From: Pyrrhoderma lamaoense
Lineage: Eukaryota > Basidiomycota > Agaricomycetes > Hymenochaetales > Hymenochaetaceae
Assembly: GCA_002794735.1 (NCBI GenBank)
Contig: NBAZ01000008.1
Coordinates: forward strand, 62,001 to 126,000
Reading direction: 5' to 3'
DNA: 64,000 nt
Part shown: in pieces, positions 1 to 10,195 of the stretch
Layout of the letters: every line of letters begins with the position of its first letter
Numbering within the stretch: the first letter of the stretch is position 1
Notes under the pieces: model-generated
Databases searched by the model: none
Told to the model about the DNA's origin: nothing
What the model saw: only the letters and a program-made list of their open reading frames with translations
Made by a program: the position numbers and the translations under genes

Positions 1-259
1 GGCATTCCTTATGAACCTGAGGAACAGATGCTTAATGATTCCACCGTATATTGTGTCTCCATCAAACCCATCACCATCTGAAAGCGTGCAAACGCAAGAT
101 AATGTTGAGACAACACATCCCGTAGATGAATCGAAAGCTGAACAACTTGATACCTCTCCCGCTTCTCCAAATCCAATTGTAGCCGACCTCAATTCTCGAG
201 ATCGAAGAATCAATACCACCCCTGGTGTTGAAAATAGTTGGATTAGCGTGCAAGATTGA
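1..259 (+). CDS. 3' end of an unrecognised gene (partial)
   Basis: An open frame enters from the left edge and stops at 257-259. The visible 80 or so residues are a disordered Ser/Pro/Thr/Asp-rich tail with no domain, containing the short motif IPPYIV. A second frame from base 1 is also open but ends near base 81, so the frame choice rests on length alone. The next gene downstream is arrestin-like, and arrestin-related proteins often end in such tails, but nothing here proves a tandem relative. Treat it only as the C-terminus of something whose body lies outside the window. Confidence 0.35.
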   Translation, partial: AFLMNLRNRCLMIPPYIVSPSNPSPSESVQTQDNVETTHPVDESKAEQLDTSPASPNPIVADLNSRDRRINTTPGVENSWISVQD

Positions 260-724
260 ATAAACGTGGTTAAATAATGTACATGAGTAACCAAGAAATG
301 TGTAACCTGTTTGTATTTTTGGCTCCTCCCACTCATTTTATATAGTCACTATTTTAATATCAAGTCTGAATGATAAGTGGATTCTTGTATATCAATTACG
401 TGGTAGGGTCCTCAGTTTCATTCATCATTTCATTTCATTGTATTTGATTCTTTCACCCAGATTAGGAAATCTCTTGGATCGCGTAAGTGGACATTGTTTG
501 ATTTATGATCCTTGGGCATAGCTTAGCTATCGTGTGGTAGCTAAATTGTCAAACTCATTAGCCTTTGTCTCGCAGTATATATATAGCCTACACATAATTT
601 CTTCTTTGTTTATATCGTAAACCACCCCTTTTGCCTGGCGCAGAACAACCACAATGGTACTAACTATCAAAATCAAACCAAACTCAACTTATGTCTCTAT
701 TTTCATTGACAAAAATCAAGCCGA
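260..724. other. intergenic, promoter of the arrestin-like gene
   Basis: AT-rich spacer with no coding signal. It has a TATATATATAG stretch around 577-587, about 140 bases before the ATG at 725. An ATG at 654 opens a 24-codon frame followed by a consensus GTATGT at 728, but splicing to the only nearby acceptor (772) does not keep the arrestin frame. The 654 ATG is therefore either an upstream ORF or a first exon affected by a sequence error. Confidence 0.4.
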
Positions 725-2223
725 ATGGTATGTAAACTCAAGCATTGTGATCTCCTGTTGTCTGACATTTCAGTAAGAAGTACCTATTCTGTTTCTGGGA
801 GTGTTCTAGTGTCACTAAGATCCCAGTCGAGTTGCCCTGAAAGGATTATTTTGCAATCATTGAAAATAATTTTTAGTGGTCAATCAGTACTTATGGACGA
901 AGCTGGATACTACCCACATAAAATATGGGAATCATCTCAGAAGCTCATCACAGGGGATCTCATACCGGAAGGACCTGAAGATAACGGAAATTGCACTTGT
1001 GAATTCGTGTTCAATATCCTTATCCCTGGGTGGCTCCCACCTACGAGTGTTTTTGGAGGCGCAAAAGATGATCCAACAGGTGTCTCATATTCTCTGCGCG
1101 CAAAAGCATACTGTTCTCGTGTTAGGGACCACCAAATCCAAGAAAGGACCGTAGGTTTCCTCTCAATTGATCCCAGTCAATCAGCAACCACGTACGTGTA
1201 TATCCAGGAAAAACCTATCACTATAAGTATACGCCATTATATGGACCCTAGATCTAATTTTGCTCTCTTCCTGGTCGATAATGCGTGTACGCATACATTA
1301 CAACAAACATAATAGGAATCATGGGTCTGGGACGATTCTTATACCGGAAAATATCATATCAAAACTTCAAGTTATAGTAGGTATACCAAGATGCGTTGAT
1401 ATAAACAGAAACATTATACATTTAAAGCTGCGTTTGAGTGCGCCATCTCTTTCCTCAGACGAGCGAAGTCGATTGCACCTAGCTGAAGTCGAGGTCTCGC
1501 TGATACAAATTGAGGAATATATGTGAGTGCTGAATACGAGGCGAGTATCTATACGCTTATACGCTAATCATGACGATGATAATATTTTAGACGACAGCCA
1601 GTCCCAGAGCATCCATACCTTCCCAATACTCTTCGCCACCTTCGGAAGGTCTGAGGAAACTCCCTACTCATAAAGGACACCTACCTCACGGTGGAGATCT
1701 GACGTATATATCGGATAGGGAATCTAAAGCAGTCTTAGGTCAAAGGGAATTCAATAATTCGTTTTCAACAACAATGGTAGGCCATGGGGTATGTGAAGGG
1801 GCTGGTGAAGGTCAATTCTCAGAGATCAGTAACTATTTCTCACTTGGGAAAGGATACACACAGGGTCCCAAAGGTGATACCGTACCGATTTTGCGCGTTG
1901 ATGAACAGGGTCCACAGTTTAATGTAACTCATCAACTTCGGATTCGCATATTGATCAAGTACGAATCCCCTAATGGCGAAATATATCAAGACCGGGTTGT
2001 ATTTCAAACCTCAATTAAGCTTGGTCGCTTCATACCTGCAAGGTTGATACCATCGACAACGGATGAGAACTCAAAAATTGATTATGAGTCCTTGAAGCTT
2101 CCTGCCTATGGTCTTCTGTTTGATAAAAATGGTAAATCTACAAATTTCGATGATCCATCTACGCCTCTGCCGATTTATCCTGCATCCGATGTTGATTTCA
2201 GATGTGATACCGACTCTGGATAA
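725..2223 (+). CDS. arrestin-like (alpha-arrestin fold) protein
   Basis: Exon 1 (725 to about 1282) reads as an arrestin N-lobe: beta-strand-like segments such as YSVSGSVLVSL, then a GWLPPTS turn and SVRDH-type strands. An intron (GTGTAC...TAATAG, about 1283-1315) joins to an arrestin C-lobe beginning with LIPENIISKL and running through SSDERSRLHLAEVEV. A second intron lies at about 1523-1590. After HPYLP near 1620 the frame must shift by one missing base to join the long downstream frame, which ends in the second half of a C-lobe (FNVTHQLRIRILIKYESP) and stops at 2221-2223. Arrestin-related proteins act as ubiquitin-ligase adaptors or scaffolds in trafficking; no PPxY motif is visible. The start at 725 is preferred over 654 because it needs no splice. 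Confidence 0.6.
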
Positions 2224-4105
2224 TCGTACCTGTAGATCTTCTTATTTATTTCAATTCTTCCTTGTATAATTTCACACTCATTCACACATAGCACCTACAC
2301 TCTCTATCTTCATACACATCGCCACTATCATTTTCACATTATCTCTACATCACAATACTACTTAATACTATGTCACATTCATTTCCATTATAAGAATACA
2401 TTTTCTTCCTTACATTATATCTCTATATCGATATTCTCGGAGTGGTACTTTCCAGACAACCCCCAAAGGGGAGCGAGGATAACAAAAGAAACGACCAGTT
2501 TATTGCATCCCATTATCTTCTGTGGCTTTTCATACCAAATCAGGAAACTCCATGTTGACACAATCATAGTCATTGTCAATGTATGCTATACATGCCATTT
2601 TTTAACCCTATTTTTCATGCTTTTTGGTACTTATCTGACGAAGTTTAAGCATAATATAGTCTTGTATTTTCCATATCCACAGCTCATTGCTTCACTACTG
2701 TTTGGTGTATAATGGCGATAGAAAGGATTGTTGTTAATTTGAAGGTCACTCCTGGTTCTAATTCGTACATAGATTCAAGTTTGATCTCATTTATTAACCA
2801 CCATGAAGCAGATTAAGTGTTATAGTACTCATATCCCATCACTAAGCATCCATTTCAGGAATGAGTTCACGTTGATTGATAAGTAGGGAGAATATACACA
2901 TTCTGATATGAGAAGTCAGTATCTCGGCATCACCATGAGCTTCCTCTTTATTCATTTGGTTAGATCTGGAAGGTCTATGCTGTGACCCTGACGACTTACA
3001 CTCAAATTCTAATAGGGCTCATAACGGATAGCTCACAATATAGTTCTGTTCATGTATGTAGGCTGAATAGTAACTCTATCAGTATCAAAAGGAATATGTT
3101 TTCTCAAAAGGAGGTGGGGAATCAATCTTTGCATATATTAAACTCCGGTTGAAACCCCGGTAAGAGTCACCCTCAATATTCCTTGCTTGAGCTGGCTGAC
3201 ATCTCACAATAGTACGTGTTGGATGACGGTGCACGTTATAAGCAGAGGCGTGTATTTTACAATTTCATTGTTTCTAGAAACGGGAACATAAACCTCATTA
3301 TACATAAAGGGATCCCTGTTTTTGGATTATTAGTTATACTTAAACAAAGTTTTTGATGAGCAGGTAAGTCCCGAAGAGTATCCACCGTGTCGCTAGAGCA
3401 AATCTTATTCATAAATTTATGATTTTTTTCAGATTAATAACTCTTAGAGTGGGATCTGCTAATCCGTGGGGTAGCTATGTGTTGAGATAACATCAAATTT
3501 TAAAGAGAGATTCTAAAGCTCAATAATCGCTAGCGTTCTAATAGTTTTTCTACGCGCTGATAGGCCTGGTCCACATTATAAAATATATTTCGTCAGCTTG
3601 AAATATTCTGGATAGCCACTATGTTATACCTATTATTTCCCGTAATTTTGCGTTGTAGCTTCAAGTTATTTGAAGCCTTCTGAACTCTCTGTCTTGGATC
3701 TACTTTTACAGATATTATTTTTTTCTGGGGTCATTTTTTGTGTAATTTGTATTGTAACCACGGAAGCAAGAAACTGGCTTGAAATAGAAAGAATTATGTG
3801 ATCCATCAGGGTTTGACGTGGGCGCGGGCATCAGGTTCAAGTAATTCAAGTTCCCAGCAGAGCGCTTGTCGGACACAATCGTTCCTTACAACGCTCTCCA
3901 ATTTTTTACTCGTCCTCTCTGTGACTGACGACGAGCCCTGGTATGTACTCATCCCATTCCTTGATTCACCATACAACCCGCACACCCTTACACTCGAAAT
4001 GTATCCTATTCCCCTACTCAGAACCACTATCCGTTCCCAAGCCCATCCCGACACGAAAAAAAACCACCGTTTCGCATTTCTTTATTGAGTATTTGATATA
4101 TAACA
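2224..4105. other. 1.9 kb intergenic region
   Basis: Between the arrestin-like and KH genes. Only short AT-rich ORFs occur, the longest a 69-codon hydrophobic frame at 2503-2712 with no family look. No tRNA fold or inverted repeat stood out. The last 350 bases become GC-richer and CT-rich, as expected of the KH gene promoter and 5' UTR. Confidence 0.4.
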
Positions 4106-5594
4106 ATGGCAGAAGGTACTACAGCGTCTGGGTCTACAGACGGGAACCGTAAGAGATCGAGGTCGCCCTCAGACAGTGAACAACCCAAGTTGAAGCGTGC
4201 AAACACCGGCTTGCAAGCCAGTGCATCAACTAAATCTGGGAATGACTCATCTCGAGTCGTCGATTCAACCAACACCGCTCCCACCGTTACTGCAGTCTCT
4301 GTAAATGACCGTGACGTCTCTATGAAGAACAACGAAGTCGACACCGACACTACTGTGAATGACACAGCCGCGTCCACTCCTACGGCCGCAGATGGTAAGG
4401 CGGATATATCGAACTTGACTGGGCAGTCGGGAGATACTAGCGCTGACGCGTCAAACTCTTCTGGAACTGCTGCAGGAACGGCGTCTAGCAATGGCTCTGC
4501 GACGGCCCCTTCCGCATCCATACATATGCGTTGCCTCATAGTCACTCAGGACGCGTCAATCATCATTGGGCGTGGAGGAAAACATGTAAATGAGATACGC
4601 GAAAAGAGCGGTGCTCGAGTTATGGTTTCGGAAAGTATTCCAGGTAATCCGGAGCGAATACTCAATGTTAGTGGTCCTCTTGACGCAGTATCAAAGGTAC
4701 TTGTCCACTTTTTTCTTGAATTCTTGATCCCTTTGCTAATTAATTTTGTTAGGCATTCGGTCTTATTGTTCGAAGAATAAATGACGAGCCATTTGATGTT
4801 CCTTCTGTTCCTGGAAGCCGAGCTGTTACCATTAAGTTCATGATCCCTAATTCTCGCATGGGTTCTATTATTGGAAAACAGGGAGCTAAAATCAAAGAGA
4901 TTCAAGACGCCAGTGGAGCCAGGCTTAATGCCAGTGAAGGCATGCTCCCTGGATCAACAGAGGTTAGTTCTGTTTTTGAATATGCCCGATTGTCCTTGTT
5001 AATCACAGTCTTGAGCAGCGAGTACTCAGCGTCGCAGGCGTTGCCGATGCAATACACATTGCTACTTATTATATTGGTAACATACTTATCGAATGCCAGG
5101 AACGTATGCCATCATCAACGAACTCGATTTACCGACCTTCAAACCGTGCGAGGCCACCCTCTAGCAGTGGTTCTTCATATATCCCAGGATACGCACCGTA
5201 TTCTCCCATGCCTACCACACATATAACACCCCATATACATAACCCTCCTCAGCAGCTTCAAACCCAACAAATATATATCCCAAATGACCTTGTGGGTTGT
5301 ATCATTGGAAAAGGTGGTAGCAAGATAAATGAAATTAGGCACATGAGTGCTAGTCAAATTAAAATCATGGAACCCGGTGCAGCTCCAGCTGGTCAAACTG
5401 GTAGCACTGATAATGAACGACTCGTCATAATTACTGGGCAACCTCAGAATATCCAAATGGCAGTTCAATTGCTATATCATGTGAGTCTTACTTAAAACCT
5501 TTATTCTTTCCCATCTCTAAAGCGATTTATGTAGCGCTTGGAGCAAGAAAAACAGAAACAACAACAGTTGGCTCAGACGCAGCAACGTATATAA
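4106..5594 (+). CDS. three-KH-domain RNA-binding protein (PCBP / Hek2-Pbp2 type)
   Basis: About 440 residues in four exons: 4106-4696, 4753-4962, about 5019-5478 and 5535-5594. The N-terminal 135 residues are Ser/Thr/Asp-rich and disordered with an early basic KRSRSPS patch. Three KH domains follow, each with the diagnostic GxxG loop: KH1 (GRGG) near residue 155, KH2 (GKQG) near 235 and KH3 (GKGG) near 375. A Pro/Gln/Ser linker separates KH2 and KH3, and the last exon is a short Gln-rich helix ending QTQQRI. This architecture matches poly(C)-binding proteins and yeast Pbp2/Hek2, which bind mRNA and affect stability and localisation or telomeric silencing. All exon joins keep frame. Confidence 0.9.
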
Positions 5595-5947
5595 TCACGG
5601 ATACGTGTTGTCTTTACTTAGCCAGTGGTGGAAAATCGAGTATTTATTGGCCAGTTGCTTTGATTGATTATTTACTTTTTAAGCCGACGTTCCTCACCAT
5701 GCTCAATCACTCATCTCAGCTGCACATCATTGCACTTGCTTCTCGTTGGTCTATCTGAATTCCGATTGTTGCTTTGTTTGTTACATTGTATAGTTAGTAA
5801 ATAGTCACTAAGCTGAAAGTGATGTCTGTAAATATGCTTGTTTTTATGTCTACGCGTTCATCATATTGTCGCCGTGTAGCACTATAAGAATTGATCTTAA
5901 TCACTTTCTTCCAAGACCATCTTTGTATGTGAAGTCTGATTCCGCCG
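5595..5947. other. intergenic, KH gene 3' UTR and CPD1 promoter
   Basis: AT-rich sequence of about 350 bases with no credible reading frame. A 63-codon minus frame overlapping 5794-5985 is non-descript and crosses the CPD1 start, so it was not called. Confidence 0.4.
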
Positions 5948-6696
5948 ATGGGTATGTTTTTACACTCTGTTTTATGTAATTCCATATTTGTGAGTTAACC
6001 AATACGTGCTTATACGGTATAGGTATTGCTTTGTGGCTTGTTCCTTCTGTGTCTGATGCAACGAAGATCAAGCGACTCATGCGAGTTCCTCAAACTCTTG
6101 AACCCTTACCATACACGTTGCCTAGCTTCGACCCTCATATCACCCTTTCTTCCTTCCCTTCTTCAACATCACCCTCTATTCTCCGCACTGCTGTTGTTGA
6201 TGCGTTAAAGGAATGTAACAAAATCTCGATGGAAATTAGCCAGACAGAAAGAACAACATCAATGACCTCTTCAAATCAATCAACCCCTCTAACAGCTAAA
6301 TTTGCAGCTCTTGCTACTGGTGATCACTTCTTTCGCTCTGTACTATTAGACATCGTTCCATCTAGCATGCTCTTGGAAATACATCGCCGGACAATAGCTG
6401 CACTACCTGGCATTGAGGCCCGTAGCCCACGCTACCCTCACCTGTCTTTGTTTTATGTGCCTGATGAGTATGCGAACGATCGTGAACGAATCAGAGATGC
6501 TTTATGGAGTATGTATGGTACTGAGAGTGGACCGGGAGAGATTGCCTTTGAATTTACAGAACAGAATGTCGAGGGAAACAGGTCGCTTTTTACAGGAATT
6601 GAAGTTTCAGAGATTTGGACTGTAATTTGCGAAGATGATATCAAAAACTGGACGGTTGTTGATAAGATAAGGATTAATGATACTGCTATATTCTAA
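5948..6696 (+). CDS. CPD1: 2',3'-cyclic-nucleotide 3'-phosphodiesterase (2H phosphoesterase)
   Basis: The protein starts MGIALWLVPS. The ATG plus one G at 5948-5951 is followed by a GTATGT intron ending TATAG at 6022, then one long exon 6023-6696, giving 225 residues. The two 2H phosphoesterase signatures are present: FDPHITLSSF with catalytic His40 and PHLSLFYVP with His141, about 100 residues apart as in yeast Cpd1 and plant CPDase. The family opens ADP-ribose 1'',2''-cyclic phosphate, a by-product of tRNA splicing. The N-terminal MGIALWLVPS agrees with the family start, which supports the 4-nt coding part of exon 1. Confidence 0.9.
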
Positions 6697-6885
6697 CAAA
6701 AATATACATTCTCTTACGGGATTTCAGTTGATGATGAGTACAGAGTATCGTTCTTCAATAAGGAAAGCTTTTATGTCCATGATGCTACTTCTAATTCATT
6801 TAGTCTGGCTAGTGTAATTGAGATCGATTCTGTATCAGGGATAATCTGAAAATTATTATTAAAAAACTAATCACAAATTATGCAA

Positions 6886-6967
6886 CGACGCCGGCAGGAT
6901 TCGAACCTGCGCCCTCGAAGAGGAGCAGCTTTCTAAACTGCCGCATTAACCACTTTGCTACAGCGCC
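6886..6967 (-). tRNA. tRNA-Ser(AGA)
   Basis: An 82-nt class II cloverleaf on the minus strand. The acceptor stem GGCGCTG/CGGCGTC pairs over 7 bp with two G-U pairs. The anticodon stem GCAGT/GCTGC encloses the 7-nt loop TTAGAAA, anticodon AGA, followed by a serine-type extra arm CCTC-TTC-GAGG. The T arm is GCAGG-TTCGAAT-CCTGC. No intron is present. A minus-strand T run (AATAATAATTTT, about 6850-6865) sits just past the 3' end and could serve as the Pol III terminator. Confidence 0.95.
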
Positions 6968-7244
6968 ACATTAAATTTACTCATTATGCTAGTGTATATA
7001 CGCATGCAATATACAAGAAAGTTTGATTGAAATTAACATATGGATACGGATTACAAGAAACGGAATGAGGTCGTGTATATCAATGTGTATACACACAAGT
7101 ACCATAATATTAGAAAATTGGATGTGCATAATACTTAGCAAGCTTCTCTGCTCGTTTGATTAGTACATAAGTCAAGAAGAGAAAAAGATGCGTTAATTTG
7201 GTTTATTTAGGTATAAGCGTTGGTACTGTAACTTTATCTCTACG
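6968..7244. other. spacer between tRNA-Ser and the metaxin-like gene
   Basis: AT-rich spacer holding the upstream flanks of two divergent genes. No reading frame or repeat was seen. Confidence 0.3.
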
Positions 7245-8237
7245 ATGACTGAAACCTCCTACATCACAGTGCCTGACGTAGTGCGAGATTTTTTTACAAA
7301 GTTTCCGCTCTATACCTATCCAGTCGACGATGTTGCATTATACAGAGACGTTATACAACCAACATTGTGGATTGCACCCCCAAATTTGAGTCAAGCCTTC
7401 TGTCCTCGGACGTCGAGTGCCTCAAGTGGCAAGCGTACCTTGCTCTACGCGGTGTAAAAGATATCAACGTTCGTTGGGATATATCGCACGAAGGTGGTGT
7501 TGACGGGCATCTACCGACTTTAATCTCTGTGGAGAATGGTAAGGCAGAAGTCTATGGGTCTCGTATGATTCCTGGTTGGGTAGATAGCGTCTTACAGAAA
7601 GAAGAAGAGGAGCTTGAAGGCTATAAGGATACCGCTTCAAGAGACGAGAGTCGGGCATGGATCTCTCTATTAGAGGGTACAGTACACAGTGCTTTTGTAA
7701 GTGTAAACAACCTGGTTCATTGACTTTTTCCGTGCTCATGCTTTCTCTTGCTCACGTCTGCAGTTACTTGCAAATCCAAAGCCTTTCTCCCTCACGTCTC
7801 TCCTTCTATATTCCCCGCAGTCTCAATCAGAGAAATCTGCTTCTGAATCACGTCAAAGTATTTCTACACACATCAGCCCACCCCCTGCCCCTTTATCTGG
7901 GTTTACTTCCGTCTTCCTCTTTACGGAGAACGCGTGTCACTAGCCTCCGTCCAGGCTAAGTACCATGATGCCATAACTGCGCTCAGCGACCGTTTAGGCG
8001 ATGATGTATGGTTCCTTGGTTCCTCGTGCGTTTCTCTGATTTCTCGCTGCGTTTTTCTTGCTTATTATCACTTAATCCAGAGGACCGACCGCTCTTGATG
8101 CGCTACTGTTCGCATATCTTCACTGTCTACTTAGAAGTCCGGATGTTGTCCGACTCGACGTAGCTCGGAGATCCAACTTGGTTGAGTGGGAACGCCGAGT
8201 GCAAGACATTGTGAAGAGTGCATTTGTAAAGATCTAG
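7245..8237 (+). CDS. metaxin-like mitochondrial outer-membrane import subunit (SAM35/SAM37 type), two apparent frameshifts
   Basis: The N-terminal metaxin/GST-like fold reads FTKFPLYTYP, then SSDVECLKWQAYLALRG and DGHLPTLI, the standard metaxin signature. The C-terminal part reads YHDAITALSDRLG, VWFLGSS and PTALDALLFAYLHCLLRSP, the metaxin GST-C helix. Introns lie at about 7697-7762 and 8029-8081, and the gene stops at 8235-8237. Two joins fail by one base: at the C5 run 7377-7381, and at about 7916-7917 before LYGERVSL. In both, one added C restores a continuous, family-like sequence. Metaxins belong to the sorting and assembly machinery that inserts beta-barrels. Because both lesions are short-run deletions, sequence error is as likely as pseudogenisation. 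Confidence 0.75.
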
Positions 8238-8389
8238 GACTTCGTAACAGAGTGTTTCCCCTACTATTCATTCTCAGCAGTATAGGACGAACCAAGCATA
8301 ATGGACATCATATATCTTAGCAGTGTCATAATAAAAGTGATTGTTCTATACAACAAGTATAATTCTACTATGATATATTTGGTAGATAT

Positions 8390-9748
8390 CTAGCTGGCTT
8401 TCTTGTCCGAAGTTGCATCCCGGTTTTTTGTCCACAATCTTTTTCTCAGAGCCGCTATCATTTTGAAAAACCAGATGACGTTTAGGCAATTCAAAATCAC
8501 GTCACCAACACCGTAGACTAATAACACAGGGAGTGGGACCTGGTCTTTAATTTCGAAGAGTGTACCAAGGAGTTCGCGAGACTAGAAGGTGATCCATTAA
8601 AGTTATACAGAGGATAAGGATGTAGAAAAATAAGGTTAACTGGGAGTTTTGCTTACTTGGATAGATCCGTAAATGAGACGGGCGCCTGCAAAGGATGTTA
8701 AGAGAAATATGCCATTGATCAATTGAATTGTAGATCCAGTAAGGTTCATCTTATCAAGAAACCTAATTGGGCGAAGAAGATAGTATCATTGCCACAGTAT
8801 GATAGTAGGAGAAGTATTTACCAGTGAATATTTAAGAAAGGTGTGCTTCTGTAAGTGAATTGAATGAGCCAAATTGGATTGTTGGATACCATAGAATCAA
8901 AAAAAACGCACAATTCCCACATCAAGAACCGAGGTCCGTAAAATGCCATGAACGGCTTCTGAACGGTCTTAGATAAATATCAATCTCCAAAAATTAGGTA
9001 CCGAACAGACATACATATGCAATAAAACAGATGAGGAAACATACCATGCCTAGAAGAAGTTAGATATCAGTATACATTATCCAACACAAGAAAAATAAGA
9101 AAAAGAAAAGAATCTAAATCGATGGATAATTTGATATCTGATGTGGATTATGAAGTGATGTACCATGAATGACAAAACCGATGTCAATAAAGTTCCAGAT
9201 AGAGTCAAATGTATCCCAAGCGAAGTAGCCACATGCAATGCCAGCCATAGTTCCTACACGGGGGTCCCACCCGTAAACACGGTCTGACTCAAGTTCCGGA
9301 GAGTTGAGGCATCGATAAGAGTATGGGATGATGATTAGGACGTGGACAAGTGATACAGCGTGGATGTTCCTGTAGACAAAGGGTTAGTATAAGAAATTCA
9401 GTACACAGATTTTGTCAACAGTAGTGATAATAGTAGAAGTGGCATTAGCATTAGCAATAGCAAATACACAAATAGGTGCAACAGAAAAGGGGAAATGAGA
9501 AATCACCAATTATTTCTATCTCTTCTAGTCTTGAGACGACCATAACTTCTAGGGAAAAGAGTCTTGCTTAGTATTGGTGAAATGATCGTGTGTACCGCCA
9601 AAAAGCAGAATGCAGAGAACACAATATTAGGGGCGAACTCTGGAAGCTTTGTGAGCCCGAGATAGTCTGCCAGTGGTTTTGAAGAGTCTCGAATCCACTC
9701 AGTGACTGGTTTGAGTAGCATGCTCACAGGGTTAGACGTTGTTGTCAT
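8390..9748 (-). CDS. TLC-domain membrane protein (TMEM56/TLCD-like), intact copy
   Basis: Seven exons, about 285 residues, all joins in frame: exon 1 9507-9748, exon 2 9164-9369, a 35-nt exon at 9015-9049, then exons down to the stop at 8390. The N-terminus starts MTTTSNPVSM and a first hydrophobic segment runs NIVFSAFCFLAVHTI. Exon 2 holds the TLC core (YGWDPRVG, ACGYFAWDTFDS, DIGFVIH), followed by FYGPRF, STPFLNIHW, and INGIFLLTSF with VLLVYGVGDVILN helices. The tail is Lys/Arg-rich (ALRKRL, TSDKKAS), fitting a cytosolic C-terminus. TLC proteins handle lipids or ceramide in the ER or plasma membrane; the substrate is unknown. A diverged copy lies at 14.8-16.2 kb on the same strand. Confidence 0.85.
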
Positions 9749-10195
9749 GGAAAACCTTGGTGTAGCCTAAGCCTGAGGTTGTATGAGTTCGAGTCTGAGC
9801 TGCACGTAGCGCAGAGAATGTGCAATGTACTACTAATTCAAATCAGCCGCTCAGATAAGTGTCACAGTCATGATGGTTGGATTTCGTCAATAAAGATGGC
9901 TTGTCATCGGAACCAATGAGAATCTATATTAACCTGAGAATGTTTAGAGATCTATGCACCAGTGAAGAGCACTGATTGAAACAGTCGGGTAATTTAAAGA
10001 ACACCAATATAATATAGTGATCGACACTGCCTCTTTTAGTAAAATAACTAGTTTATTCATCCAACAATCACTGAATCAGTTATTTATTGTCAATCTTAAA
10101 CTACTATATCTGTTTTTCCTCAAAAATAAATATCAAACCTACCTTTATATTTAACACCCTTCCCTAATACATCTGCTCTATCTATCTAGATAAGC
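9749..10195. other. promoter of the TLC gene and 3' flank of the monooxygenase
   Basis: No coding signal. Bases about 9904-9945 match the upstream flank of the second TLC copy near 16380-16417, including an identical TATTAACCTGAGAATG, so the duplication includes promoter sequence. The remainder is AT-rich. Confidence 0.45.

Noticed and set aside
9280..9295. TGACTCA inside the intact TLC gene
   Set aside because: Falls in coding sequence (SELES region) and is probably coincidental.
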